Shown here: piece after piece, positions 1 to 7,717 of the stretch
Numbering within the stretch: position 1 is the first letter of the stretch
Layout of the letters: each line of letters starts with the position of its first letter
Origin: CAYIHX01 sp964363305
GTDB taxonomy: Bacteria; Bdellovibrionota; UBA1018
Reading direction: 5' to 3'
Assembly: GCA_964363305.1 (NCBI GenBank)
Contig: CAYIHX010000034.1
Span: forward strand, 1 to 44,622
DNA length: 44,622 bases
The notes under the pieces: model-generated
Seen by the model: the letters and a program-made list of their open reading frames with translations, nothing else
What the model was told of the DNA's origin: nothing
The model's database searches: none
Made by a program: the position numbers and the translations under genes

Positions 1-36
1 AAAAATCACGCGGCGCCGGAGCAAACCCCCGGCGCC
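1..36 (-). terminator. Rho-independent terminator after tRNA-Met
   Basis: A perfect 8-bp stem (positions 12-19 pairing with 29-36, GGCGCCGG/CCGGCGCC) encloses a 9-nt loop. Read on the minus strand it is followed by GTGATTTTT at the window edge. It lies 13 nt beyond the 3' end of the minus-strand tRNA, so it most likely ends that transcript. On the plus strand the stem is followed only by a weak T-rich stretch. Confidence 0.7.
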
Positions 37-49
37 TCTTTATTTTGGG

Positions 50-123
50 TGACCGAGGGCAGGATCGAACTGCCGACCTGCGGGTTATGAATGCACCGCT
101 CTAACCATCTGAGCTACCCGGTC
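50..123 (-). tRNA. tRNA-Met (anticodon CAT), with mismatched anticodon stem
   Basis: Read on the minus strand it folds as a cloverleaf. The acceptor GACCGGG pairs with CTCGGTC (one G-T), the D arm is GCTC/GAGC, the T stem is GGCAG/CTGCC around TTCGATC, and the loop TTCATAA places CAT at the anticodon. The discriminator is A; the following bases are CCC, so CCA is not encoded. The anticodon stem is poor: GTGCA faces CCCGC, with C-C and A-C oppositions next to the loop. A four-pair GCGG/CCGC alternative would give a 12-nt loop. It may be a real elongator Met (or Ile-CAU) tRNA with unusual stem, or a decaying copy. Confidence 0.7.
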
Positions 124-205
124 GCCGTGCTCAGTACAAATGTCACCGACTTCAGTGATGGTTGAGGAGGCCTTTATAGCCCTGGAGAGAGGATTCCCGC
201 AAGCC

Positions 206-1951
206 CTAGCCCAGGATTTTACGGGCCAAGGAGCGCCCGACAAACCGGAACTTCTCCCCCAGCGGGAAGCGTTTGAACACGCTTTGGACGACCCCCTGGG
301 TAAAATAGGTCTTCTTCGAGTAATCGATCCGGACGTCGACGATGACTGGCTGTCCGCGTCGAGAGGTGCTTAGCGCATCCGTAATGGTCGGAGCGACCTC
401 GGAATCGTTCGTCATGGAAAGGTACTTCGCGCCCGTCGCAAGCGCGATTCCCTCCAACTGGATGTTCCCGAGAATCGTACAGGTCTTTCGGTTATAAGGG
501 ATCTGCTGGCCCTGCGAGATCTGAGACAGCTCTCCATCGTGGAAGACGAAGTAGGCGATCCCCAGGTTTTCAGTCGTCGCGGTGAGAATTTCAAGTCCTG
601 TCATCAGGAAGGCGCCGTCGCCGACGATTCCAACGACTTCTTTTTCGGGATTCGCGAGTTTTGCCCCGATGGCAGCGGGCACGCAGTACCCCATGCAGTT
701 GAAATCAGTAGGTGAGATGAAGCCGCGCTCCGTTCGGACTTCAAAGAGCTCGGCGGCAAGAAAGGTATGATTGCCGTCGTCGACGACCATGAGTGCCCGA
801 TCGGAGAGCTGCTTGCGGAGCTCGGTGAAGAAAGTGCCGGGGTTCACGCGGTCCGTCTTATGGGCTTTCCATTCTTCGCGGTGTTTCGCTTTGAGTTCAA
901 AGATCGTTTGAGCCACGCGCGCTCGTCGCTCCTCGTGAGGGGACTTCTCATTTTTCAAAGCATCAAGAAGCTGCCGAAGAATCGATTGAGAATCCCCGAT
1001 GAGGGCCACCTTCGCCTTGTAGTTTCGATCGATCGCCCGGGGGTCGATATCGATGTGGATCAGATTTTCGGGCACCTTGCAGCTGAAGCTCCCGGTGGGG
1101 ATTTCTCCGAAGCGCGTGCCTACGGCGATCAGGCAATCGCAGTCCGCGAAGGTTCGCTGCGAGGCTGGAACAGAGGCCGAGCTGAACCCCATGCCCGTAT
1201 GCAGAGGGTGAGACCCCGGAAAGGTGCTCATGCCTTGCAAGGTCGTGGCGACCGGAGCCCCGAGCCACTCCGCCAGCAGGCGGATCTCCTCAGTCGCGTG
1301 GACGGCGCCCCAGCCGACGAAAAATCCAGGTGATTTTGCGTGACGGAAGAGCCTTACTGCTTCTTCAATTTTTGAACTGAGTGGAGAAGTGGGGGGCTCG
1401 AGAGGCGAGAGCGCGGGAAGTGGCCCTACCGGGCCGAGAAAAAGTTGAAGATTGGCGGGTATCTCGACCAGCACGGGGCCGGGGAAGCCAGAAATCGCGC
1501 AGTGATAGGCCTCAAATAGTGTCGATACGATTTCGTCGTGGGAGGAGACTTTCCAGGCCCTCTTGGTTAGGCCCGCGACGAGTTTCATCTGATCGAGCTC
1601 GTGGAGCTGAAAGCCTTGCGAGACGTCCGTTCGGGTCCCGCCTGAAATCACGAGAAGAGGGATGCCGTCGAGGAAGGCCTCGCCGATTCCACTCATCGCG
1701 TGGGTGATTCCAGCGGCTGGAACGACGACCAAAGTCCCGATCTGCCCCGATGAGGTTCGGCTGATCGCATCAGCCATGAAGGCTGCCCCGGCTTCGTGAG
1801 TGACGAGAATGGGCCGAATTTTTTCAGACTTGCCCAACTCATCGTAAATTTCCGTGACGTGGACCCCTGGAATTCCGAAGGTGAACGAGATGGGCAGTTG
1901 CTCGAGAGCGTGCCGAACGAGCCACGCTCCACTTTTTCTTGTGTCACTCAT
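206..1951 (-). CDS. IlvB-like thiamine diphosphate-dependent enzyme
   Basis: A 581-residue protein of the acetolactate synthase/2-oxoacid decarboxylase superfamily. The N-terminal pyrimidine domain has the catalytic Glu in THEAGAAFMAD. The middle domain is Rossmann-like. The C-terminal domain carries the GDG cofactor motif (GDGAFLMTGLEIL), followed about 25 residues later by FHDGEL, where many relatives have Asn-Asn or Asn-Asp. Such enzymes make or break C-C bonds next to a keto group; the substrate cannot be read from the sequence. The chosen ATG gives MSDTRKSG. A TTG 13 codons upstream is in frame but lies inside the preceding gene. It is the last gene of a three-gene operon, 10 nt after the FAD dehydrogenase stop; AGAAGGA upstream is the likely ribosome site, at a rather long spacing. 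A biosynthetic acetolactate synthase is less likely, as no regulatory subunit or other ilv gene is near. Confidence 0.85.
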   Translation of the reverse strand: MSDTRKSGAWLVRHALEQLPISFTFGIPGVHVTEIYDELGKSEKIRPILVTHEAGAAFMADAISRTSSGQIGTLVVVPAAGITHAMSGIGEAFLDGIPLLVISGGTRTDVSQGFQLHELDQMKLVAGLTKRAWKVSSHDEIVSTLFEAYHCAISGFPGPVLVEIPANLQLFLGPVGPLPALSPLEPPTSPLSSKIEEAVRLFRHAKSPGFFVGWGAVHATEEIRLLAEWLGAPVATTLQGMSTFPGSHPLHTGMGFSSASVPASQRTFADCDCLIAVGTRFGEIPTGSFSCKVPENLIHIDIDPRAIDRNYKAKVALIGDSQSILRQLLDALKNEKSPHEERRARVAQTIFELKAKHREEWKAHKTDRVNPGTFFTELRKQLSDRALMVVDDGNHTFLAAELFEVRTERGFISPTDFNCMGYCVPAAIGAKLANPEKEVVGIVGDGAFLMTGLEILTATTENLGIAYFVFHDGELSQISQGQQIPYNRKTCTILGNIQLEGIALATGAKYLSMTNDSEVAPTITDALSTSRRGQPVIVDVRIDYSKKTYFTQGVVQSVFKRFPLGEKFRFVGRSLARKILG

Positions 1952-1961
1952 AGGTTGTTTT

Positions 1962-3584
1962 TCATCCTTCTGAGATGGCTTTACCAGCAATCCGGCCAGT
2001 CAGCACGCAAGCGCCTAAAAAAGTGCCTTCGAGAGATCTTTTCCCGTGAATGCCGCCGCCGCCAAAGCCGGCGGCCTCGCCAACGGCAAAGAGCCCTGGC
2101 ACGGGGGAGCCGGTTCGATTCAGCACTCGGCAGCTGAGGTCGGTCTGTATCCCGCCTAGGCTTTTGCGCGACAGGATGAAGTTGCGAATGGCGATGAGGG
2201 GCATTGCCTTGGCGTCGACGATTTTTTGGTACTTACAAAGGCGCATTCGGTCGCCGCGATACTGCCGCGACGCCATGATCCGGCGCAGCTGGTCGTCCGT
2301 GACGAAGGTGGGGCCTCGATCGATCTGGGAGTCGTAGCTTTCGATCGCGTTTTTCACTTCGTTGGCAGAGACGGAGATTCCTTCCAAGCTTTTTGATTTC
2401 ATTTTTTCGGTCAGTTCCGGCAACGAGTGGGCGACGACGATATCTTCCGGGCATTCTCGGATCAGGCGGTGCACGAGTTCTCGATTTCCAAACAGAAGTT
2501 GCCCTAAGACCCGAAGCTTACTTTTATCTCGGAATGCCGTCATGTAATCGCCGCCGGACGCGGCAAGCTCTTTGATCGCGATCTTCCAATTCATGACAAG
2601 CCAGGAGTACTGACCCGGCTCGCGGAGAATGGATTCCACGAGGTGGCGCGTGTCGGTGTAGCCGACGAGTGGCATCGGGCCAATTCTTTTTCCCTGGGCA
2701 TTGAGCCAGAGCGCTGATCGGGGAGGGAGCAGGCTCAGCCCGTCGTGCGCCTTGCGCTGGGCTGGGTGGTGTATACCGGCCGCATAGTGCCACTGCTTGT
2801 CCAGGTGCGTGACGACGCCTCCAGCCGCTTGCACGGGAGAAAGGAGGAGTCCGTCGGCGAAACGGTGAGAGCCGTTGAGGAGGTGTTTCGGGGGGGGGCC
2901 CCAATCTGGGTACCAGTTTTCACGGACCTTCGAGAGGTCTCCCCCGCAAATCCCCCCGGCCGCGATGACGACCTGGTCGGCCAGGGCGCGAAATTCGTGA
3001 CCGTCCGCGAGGTCGGTCCCACTGACGCCGACGACTTTGCCTTGGTCGGTTTCAAGAGTTGAAACCGCATGTTGGCAAAGGATGCGGAGTCGGCTTTTGC
3101 GTGGATGTGAATCGACGGCGGCCAAAAGGCGCGCGATAATTTCAGAGCCCGTGCCCCAGGTGATGTGCCAGCGGGGGACGGAGTTGCCCGGCTGAAAGAG
3201 TCCGCGTTCGGGCCAATTGACGACTGGGAGAAAGCGGACTCCATGGCCACTGAGGTAGTGAAAGATATGTTCGAGCGAGTGATCGCAGTAGAAGCGCGCC
3301 CATTTTCTTGGCCATTCGTCGGAGGGTTCAAACTCCGCAAAGCTCTCCCAGTCCCGGTAGGCGAGATCAGGACTGTCGGGGATGTTCATTCGACGCTGGT
3401 GGGGAGTTCCAATCATGGTGATGCCACCGAAGGATTCTTTGGCGAGTCCTCCGATGGCGTCTAAATGGTCCCGCTCCAGCAGAAGGACGCTTTTGCCTTG
3501 GGCAATCAACTCGAGTGCGGTCGTGATTCCGGCGAGGCCAGCGCCCACGATGATGACGTCGCTTCTGTCGAGTGTCTTGCTCAT
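1962..3584 (-). CDS. FAD-binding dehydrogenase (KsdD/fumarate reductase-like)
   Basis: A 540-residue flavoprotein. The N-terminus holds the dinucleotide fold VIIVGAGLAGITTALELI with an acidic end (LLLERD) a little later. A GG-rich flavin segment (GGLAKESFGGI) follows, and the C-terminus has the second FAD contact, GLFAVGEAAGFGGGGIHG. It matches the 3-ketosteroid-dehydrogenase-like FAD-binding dehydrogenases of about 550 residues, which typically carry the WGTG and NSVPR-type motifs seen here. These usually remove hydrogens next to a carbonyl, but the substrate is unknown. I chose the ATG at 3584 because the fold starts 10 residues later; upstream codons overlap the preceding gene and look non-coding. 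It is 4 nt from the outer-membrane barrel gene and 10 nt from the ThDP gene, so the three are probably co-transcribed. Confidence 0.85.
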   Translation of the reverse strand: MSKTLDRSDVIIVGAGLAGITTALELIAQGKSVLLLERDHLDAIGGLAKESFGGITMIGTPHQRRMNIPDSPDLAYRDWESFAEFEPSDEWPRKWARFYCDHSLEHIFHYLSGHGVRFLPVVNWPERGLFQPGNSVPRWHITWGTGSEIIARLLAAVDSHPRKSRLRILCQHAVSTLETDQGKVVGVSGTDLADGHEFRALADQVVIAAGGICGGDLSKVRENWYPDWGPPPKHLLNGSHRFADGLLLSPVQAAGGVVTHLDKQWHYAAGIHHPAQRKAHDGLSLLPPRSALWLNAQGKRIGPMPLVGYTDTRHLVESILREPGQYSWLVMNWKIAIKELAASGGDYMTAFRDKSKLRVLGQLLFGNRELVHRLIRECPEDIVVAHSLPELTEKMKSKSLEGISVSANEVKNAIESYDSQIDRGPTFVTDDQLRRIMASRQYRGDRMRLCKYQKIVDAKAMPLIAIRNFILSRKSLGGIQTDLSCRVLNRTGSPVPGLFAVGEAAGFGGGGIHGKRSLEGTFLGACVLTGRIAGKAISEG

Positions 3585-3588
3585 GAGA

Positions 3589-4554
3589 TTAGAAAAAAAT
3601 CGGTAGATCGAGGAAGAGAATGTGATCGCTGTGGGTTGGCGAAGTGAATCCACTTTTTGCGATCGCTCCGATGAGTCCCTGGGCGTAAGCAATCCCGGGT
3701 CGCAGCGTAATCCCGCCGGCTTTGATCGTGATCCGCGGGCCGATGGCAAAGGAAAGGTTGTCCACCGCCGGGCTGGCAGCGGTTGAAACGCTCGGGTTGC
3801 TGATCCATCGCTGGTAGCGCAACTCGCCAACTGCTGCGATGGTGGGCGTGAAGGTATAGCCAGCGGCGAGGCCCGAGGTGAAGTTGGTGCGAAATGCATC
3901 GGCATCGACGCGTTCCCCTCGAACTCGATTCAGCTGAAGTACGGTGGCTTCGAGTTGAAGCGTCAGGTCGTGCGCGATGTAGGCGAGAGACACGCCTGGA
4001 ATGAGAGTCAGGTAGTTGGGGCCGAAAAGAGCGTTGTCCATGGCCGAGCGGGCAAGAATTCCAGTCGAATGCGCGAGGCGTGCGGCGGCACTCGGAAAAT
4101 TTCCGCCGCCGGTACCGACGGGGACCGTCATGCCGAAGAAAAACGCCATTCGAAAGGATTCGTCGAGCTTCAGAGAGTAGACGGCTCCGAGCAAAGGGTT
4201 GAGGAACGCATGCGCACTTGGGTTTCCAGCAGGAGGGCCGTTACTCAGCATGCCGAATCGGGCTAGGACGGCGAGGTTTGGAATGACTCGGTAGGCCCCT
4301 GTGATGACGCTGGCGGCAGCGAGGCCCTCGCGGTTTCCGCTTGGATCGGAGTATTGCGCGATAGCCGAGTCGAGCCGAAGAACGTTAACCGCCATGATGG
4401 GCCGCAATTGCCAGGGCAAGGTGTAGGGCGCGGGGCTTGCCGCCACCGGAGGTGACTCAGGTTGAAGAGTTTCCTCCGCGGCGCGCGCAGCCGAGTAAGT
4501 CCATGGCGCGAGGCAGAGGAAGAGTGCTAGTACATTTGCAGATAGAGGTTTCAT
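3589..4554 (-). CDS. Outer-membrane beta-barrel protein, paralogue of 31641-32660
   Basis: A 321-residue protein with a signal peptide (MKPLSANVLALFLCLAPW, Ala-rich cleavage region near residue 25). A Pro-rich linker follows, then alternating polar/hydrophobic strands, ending in Phe (DLPIFF) as expected for BAM-assembled barrels. Conserved landmarks are QLRPIMA, PVGTGGGN, VLQLNRVRGE, LRYQRW and ISYAQG/IAYAQG-type segments. It aligns by eye along its whole length with the protein at 31641-32660. The family is not certain; the general look is that of transporter barrels found beside aromatic or hydrophobic-compound genes. The ATG at 4554 has AGGA 7 nt upstream. First gene of the operon with the FAD and ThDP enzymes, which suggests uptake of their substrate. 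Confidence 0.75.
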   Translation of the reverse strand: MKPLSANVLALFLCLAPWTYSAARAAEETLQPESPPVAASPAPYTLPWQLRPIMAVNVLRLDSAIAQYSDPSGNREGLAAASVITGAYRVIPNLAVLARFGMLSNGPPAGNPSAHAFLNPLLGAVYSLKLDESFRMAFFFGMTVPVGTGGGNFPSAAARLAHSTGILARSAMDNALFGPNYLTLIPGVSLAYIAHDLTLQLEATVLQLNRVRGERVDADAFRTNFTSGLAAGYTFTPTIAAVGELRYQRWISNPSVSTAASPAVDNLSFAIGPRITIKAGGITLRPGIAYAQGLIGAIAKSGFTSPTHSDHILFLDLPIFF

Positions 4555-4608
4555 CGGTAGTCCTTTCATGAGGAAACATATCACTTATTATTGTAGAGGA
4601 CGAATATT

Positions 4609-6393
4609 ATGACCTCCTGTGATCCCAGCGAAATCGCGCTGAAGAGTCTATTCATGGGCCCTCAGGCGGAGAATGCACCTTGGGTGTTAGAAATACTGAA
4701 TGGTGTTTTTGAAGAATGGATTCGTTGGCGCCGCTCACTTTTTCCTGAGGATGGCGTGGCGGTCAGTATTCAAAATCAGCGGGAGCCAGGTTTTGTGGAA
4801 AGGCGCGCTCGGTTTCAGGAGACGACCGACGAGCTCATGACGCGCTTTGAGAAGGAGGTGCCGAAGTTTTCACCGCGCTACATCGGACACATGTTTTCTG
4901 AGATTTCGCTGCCGGCACTCGTGGGACATATCGCCACGCTGTTGCACAATCCGAACAACATCTCCGGTGAGTCGTCGAGGGTCGGAATACAAATCGAACG
5001 GGAAGCCATCGGCTTTTTGAGTGAGATGATCGGCTTCGAGGTGAACTCGACGGAGGGACATTTTACCTCGGGCGGGACGGTGGCGAATCTGGAGGCGCTG
5101 GTACGAGCGCGTTCTCGTTATGCCCTTTGGATGTCGGCCGCTGCTGCCTTGACTGCGGCGGGGCGGCTGCCAAAATTCGATCCATTCTCTGCTGCGCATA
5201 TGGGCTGGAAGGTGTTTGAATCGCGGATGCAGGCGCTGCGAGAAGCTCAGGTGCCTGATGCGGCCGTTGCCGCTTGGAATATGGAACTCGCAAATCCTCT
5301 AGAACTTCATTCTAAACTTTCGGCTCTCAGCGGGAGCTCCTTTTTGGGGCCGGTGTTGTTGGTTCCTGAGAACATGCATTACTCCTGGAAGAAGGGCGCG
5401 CATCTGCTGGGTTTGGGGTCGGCGGCCCTCTGGTCGATTGAGTTAGATGAACGGGGCCGATCTTCGGTTGCTCACGTGCGGAAACTCCTGGCGGAAGCGG
5501 AGCAGGCTGGGCGGCCGGTCCTGCTGGTCGTATCGGTCGTGGGTACGACGGAGTTGGGGACGGTCGACCCGGTGGATCGGATTCAGGATGTCCTCGATGA
5601 GTGGTGCAGCGAGAAGGGGATTGAAATTTGGCACCATGTGGATGCTGCTTTCGGGGGATTCTTCTGCTCGTTGGATCTTGAGCGATCTCGAGTCATGAAC
5701 GAGGGGACCGCCAGGAGTTTAGGCGCTATTAGGCGGGCAAACTCCGTGACGCTGGATCCGCACAAGTTGGGCTACGTCCCTTATTCTTCTGGCGCATTTT
5801 TAAGTCGGGACCGGAGGGACTATTATTTTCGAACCTTTGAGGATGCTCCTTATATTGATTTTGACAGCAAGGTAGATCGAGGTCCTTATACTCTGGAGGG
5901 GTCGCGTTCGGCGGCTGGGGCGGTGGCTACCTGGATGACCGCGAAAACCGTTGGTCTTGGGCCTTCTGGTTATGGGTTGCTGCTGGAGCGGACGATTCGA
6001 ATTCGGCGTGATCTTGCTTTGCGTTTTGAAACCGAGAGACTTCCCGTGCAGGTGGCGCCCGGGGCGGACACAAATATTCTTTGTTTTCACTGTGGACGGG
6101 ATGGGGAGCCTCTTTCTGTTTCGAATCGCAGGACGCTCGAAGTCTTCGAAAGTTTTACGTACAAGAAGAACGGGGATTTTATCGTCTCGAAGACCACTTT
6201 GCGGGACGAATCCTATGGGGCCTATCTCGAGAAGTGGGAAGAATCTTGGTCCGCTAAACGGGATGTCGATCAGGTTGTTTTGATTCGGCTCTGTTTGATG
6301 AATCCGTTTTTTGAATCGATCGAGTCGAGCGTCGATTATGCGGAACTTTTTGTGCAGTGCCTGAGGCAGAGTCTGGATCAGTGCCACACCTGA
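4609..6393 (+). CDS. PLP-dependent group II amino acid decarboxylase
   Basis: A 594-residue protein of the glutamate/aromatic-L-amino-acid decarboxylase fold. Seen directly: the substrate and phosphate-binding segment HFTSGGTVANLEALVRAR, the cofactor Asp in WHHVDAAFGGFF, and the Schiff-base lysine in LDPHKLGYVPYSSG. The Leu/Gly-Tyr after DPHK and the long N-terminal region fit the tyrosine/glutamate decarboxylase-like branch better than GadA, but substrate assignment is uncertain. AGAGGA precedes the ATG. It diverges from the outer-membrane/FAD/ThDP operon with only 54 nt between start codons, so both promoters must lie in or overlap that short gap. No amino acid antiporter is next to it, which argues against a simple acid-resistance module. 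Confidence 0.87.
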   Translation: MTSCDPSEIALKSLFMGPQAENAPWVLEILNGVFEEWIRWRRSLFPEDGVAVSIQNQREPGFVERRARFQETTDELMTRFEKEVPKFSPRYIGHMFSEISLPALVGHIATLLHNPNNISGESSRVGIQIEREAIGFLSEMIGFEVNSTEGHFTSGGTVANLEALVRARSRYALWMSAAAALTAAGRLPKFDPFSAAHMGWKVFESRMQALREAQVPDAAVAAWNMELANPLELHSKLSALSGSSFLGPVLLVPENMHYSWKKGAHLLGLGSAALWSIELDERGRSSVAHVRKLLAEAEQAGRPVLLVVSVVGTTELGTVDPVDRIQDVLDEWCSEKGIEIWHHVDAAFGGFFCSLDLERSRVMNEGTARSLGAIRRANSVTLDPHKLGYVPYSSGAFLSRDRRDYYFRTFEDAPYIDFDSKVDRGPYTLEGSRSAAGAVATWMTAKTVGLGPSGYGLLLERTIRIRRDLALRFETERLPVQVAPGADTNILCFHCGRDGEPLSVSNRRTLEVFESFTYKKNGDFIVSKTTLRDESYGAYLEKWEESWSAKRDVDQVVLIRLCLMNPFFESIESSVDYAELFVQCLRQSLDQCHT

Positions 6394-6493
6394 TCGACGA
6401 AACGCCCGAACATCACCTGGGCCAATAGTGCTCCTTCGTGGGACAAAAAGTGTAATTCACTGGCTCCCGTCTTCGTTTACGCGAGGAACGATT

Positions 6494-6509
6494 TGGCACG
6501 TGTCTGGCA
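6494..6509 (+). promoter_or_regulatory. Sigma-54-like promoter motif
   Basis: TGGCACG, four bases, then TGGCA: GG and GC are at the spacing of the -24/-12 elements. It differs from the consensus TGGCACG-N4-TTGCW at one base (TG for TT). Transcription would begin near 6520, just before the first genes of the oxidoreductase operon. No upstream activator site was identified, and the predicted start would remove the GGGGAGAAGG ribosome site at 6511-6520, so this motif and the 6525 start compete. Confidence 0.4.
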
Positions 6510-6524
6510 TGGGGAGAAGGCATC

Positions 6525-6653
6525 GTGAATCATATGGGGGTGGGCGGGTTGCGAGTGCTGGGGCAGTCTGCCTTTTCTTTGACGGACTTTGGTGTACGCT
6601 GGGAACGGGCGCGGCTCGCCGCGCTTCGTTCTGTTTTTACGAGCACCGTTTAG
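6525..6653 (+). other. Upstream in-frame segment of the interrupted gene at 6690-7361
   Basis: GTG at 6525 is preceded by GGGGAGAAGG at good spacing and opens 42 codons that end at TAG (6651-6653). The same frame then continues without another stop to 7361. Codon use before and after the TAG is alike (GC-rich third positions). This suggests a gene of 278 codons broken by one amber codon, a sequencing error, or a short leader peptide before an internal GTG start at 6690. An ATG at 6534 is an alternative start. Confidence 0.45.
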
Positions 6654-6689
6654 GGCTCCGTTGGGGTCGGTGAGCGCGAGCTTCTTTGT

Positions 6690-7361
6690 TTGGTGAGTCC
6701 AGAACAGCGAGATGCGGTTTTGCGCGCGGTTTTCGAGGCGAGTCGCAAGTTGGGTTTGAGTGCGGCTCGGTTTCTGGGCGTAAGTTGGGAAATCACAGAC
6801 CTGGCCGAGGTCTTGTCGGGGCTGGTGGTTCCTTGCGTAGGGGGGGCTTGGCGTGAGCATAACGGCGCAAGGGTCCTTGAGCGAAATGGCTGCGATCTCC
6901 CGAAGGCGCTGGGCTCTTTGGGATGCGATTATTGGCGTGAGGCGCTCGATGGTTTGGTGATGGGCGTCGGCGAGAACGAGCGGCTTTCCCGTCATCAAAG
7001 CGCCGGGCACGGTGATGACGGGTGTTTGGATGTTTTGTTCGTAGAGGGTTTTGTGGTTCCTCGCGTGACGAGTTTCGTTTCAGAGGTTTCTTCGGGCGCG
7101 AGGTTCGGGCCGTTGCCGGTCGGGCTTGTCGAGGGCTTGCATGAGGTCCGGACGCGTTTTGAGTCGATGAAGATACGGTTACGGCTGGAAGGCGTGTCCG
7201 AAGGGGTTCTCTATTATCAACTTGAAGCGGAAGAGGGAGTTTTGTGTGGTGCCGGGGGGAAGCTGCTTCATGATTCGTTTGCTCGGGCCGTTGCCAGGGT
7301 CAATTCCGCGCTCACGCCGAAGGATATCGCTCCGATCGCGGTTTACGGAGGGGTACAATGA
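6690..7361 (+). CDS. Unrecognised protein, first gene of the NXR/Moco operon (possibly 5'-truncated)
   Basis: A 223-residue reading from GTG at 6690; the same frame is open back to 6654 and, across one TAG, to 6525. The start has no convincing Shine-Dalgarno. I do not recognise the family with confidence. The central part has an RHQ...GHGDDGC..VLF segment (His, Asp and Cys close together), which could bind a metal or small ligand and faintly recalls V4R/methanogen-output-type domains. There are no membrane segments or signal peptide. The stop overlaps the next start (ATGA), so it is translationally coupled to the oxidoreductase operon. That placement suggests regulation, sensing or assembly of the enzyme, which is inference only. 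Confidence 0.55.
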   Translation: MVSPEQRDAVLRAVFEASRKLGLSAARFLGVSWEITDLAEVLSGLVVPCVGGAWREHNGARVLERNGCDLPKALGSLGCDYWREALDGLVMGVGENERLSRHQSAGHGDDGCLDVLFVEGFVVPRVTSFVSEVSSGARFGPLPVGLVEGLHEVRTRFESMKIRLRLEGVSEGVLYYQLEAEEGVLCGAGGKLLHDSFARAVARVNSALTPKDIAPIAVYGGVQ

Positions 7362-7717
7362 CCGGCCTTTCTCGTCGATCCTTTTTGGGTGGGTTCATCA
7401 GGGGGCGGCGCACGGTCACCGTTGATCGGGATCCCGATGAGTGGATTTTTATTGCGCGCACGGCGGAGTTGTCGCCTGGGGTTCCTCGTGAAGTAGATCG
7501 TGCAGAGCTGCATTTGACCCTTTTTTCGAGTTTCACGGGTATCCGCGCGGAAACGGAAGCGGGGAAATACATCGCTTTGCGTTTGGGGAGCGGGGGACGG
7601 CTTTTTGCGAATCCAGCGATGGGTTGGCCACCGAGCCGAGAGCTTTCGCACATGACGGGCGAAGCCATCGAAGTAGAGATGAATCGACTGAACGACAGGG
7701 GAGAGAATCATGATTGA
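7358..7717 (+). CDS. Unrecognised small protein with SRRSFLGG N-terminus
   Basis: A 119-residue protein starting at an ATG preceded by GGAGGGG. It overlaps the upstream gene by 4 nt and the catalytic subunit by 8 nt, so it is part of a tightly coupled operon. The N-terminus MTGLSRRSFLGGF has the twin-arginine consensus. It is followed by a charged segment (IRGRRTVTV) instead of a hydrophobic core, so Tat export is doubtful. The rest is a soluble alpha/beta-looking domain rich in Glu and Arg (DRAELHLTLFSS, GKYIALRLGSGG). I do not recognise a family. The position immediately before the alpha subunit suggests an accessory or assembly role for the enzyme. Confidence 0.6.
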   Translation: MTGLSRRSFLGGFIRGRRTVTVDRDPDEWIFIARTAELSPGVPREVDRAELHLTLFSSFTGIRAETEAGKYIALRLGSGGRLFANPAMGWPPSRELSHMTGEAIEVEMNRLNDRGENHD

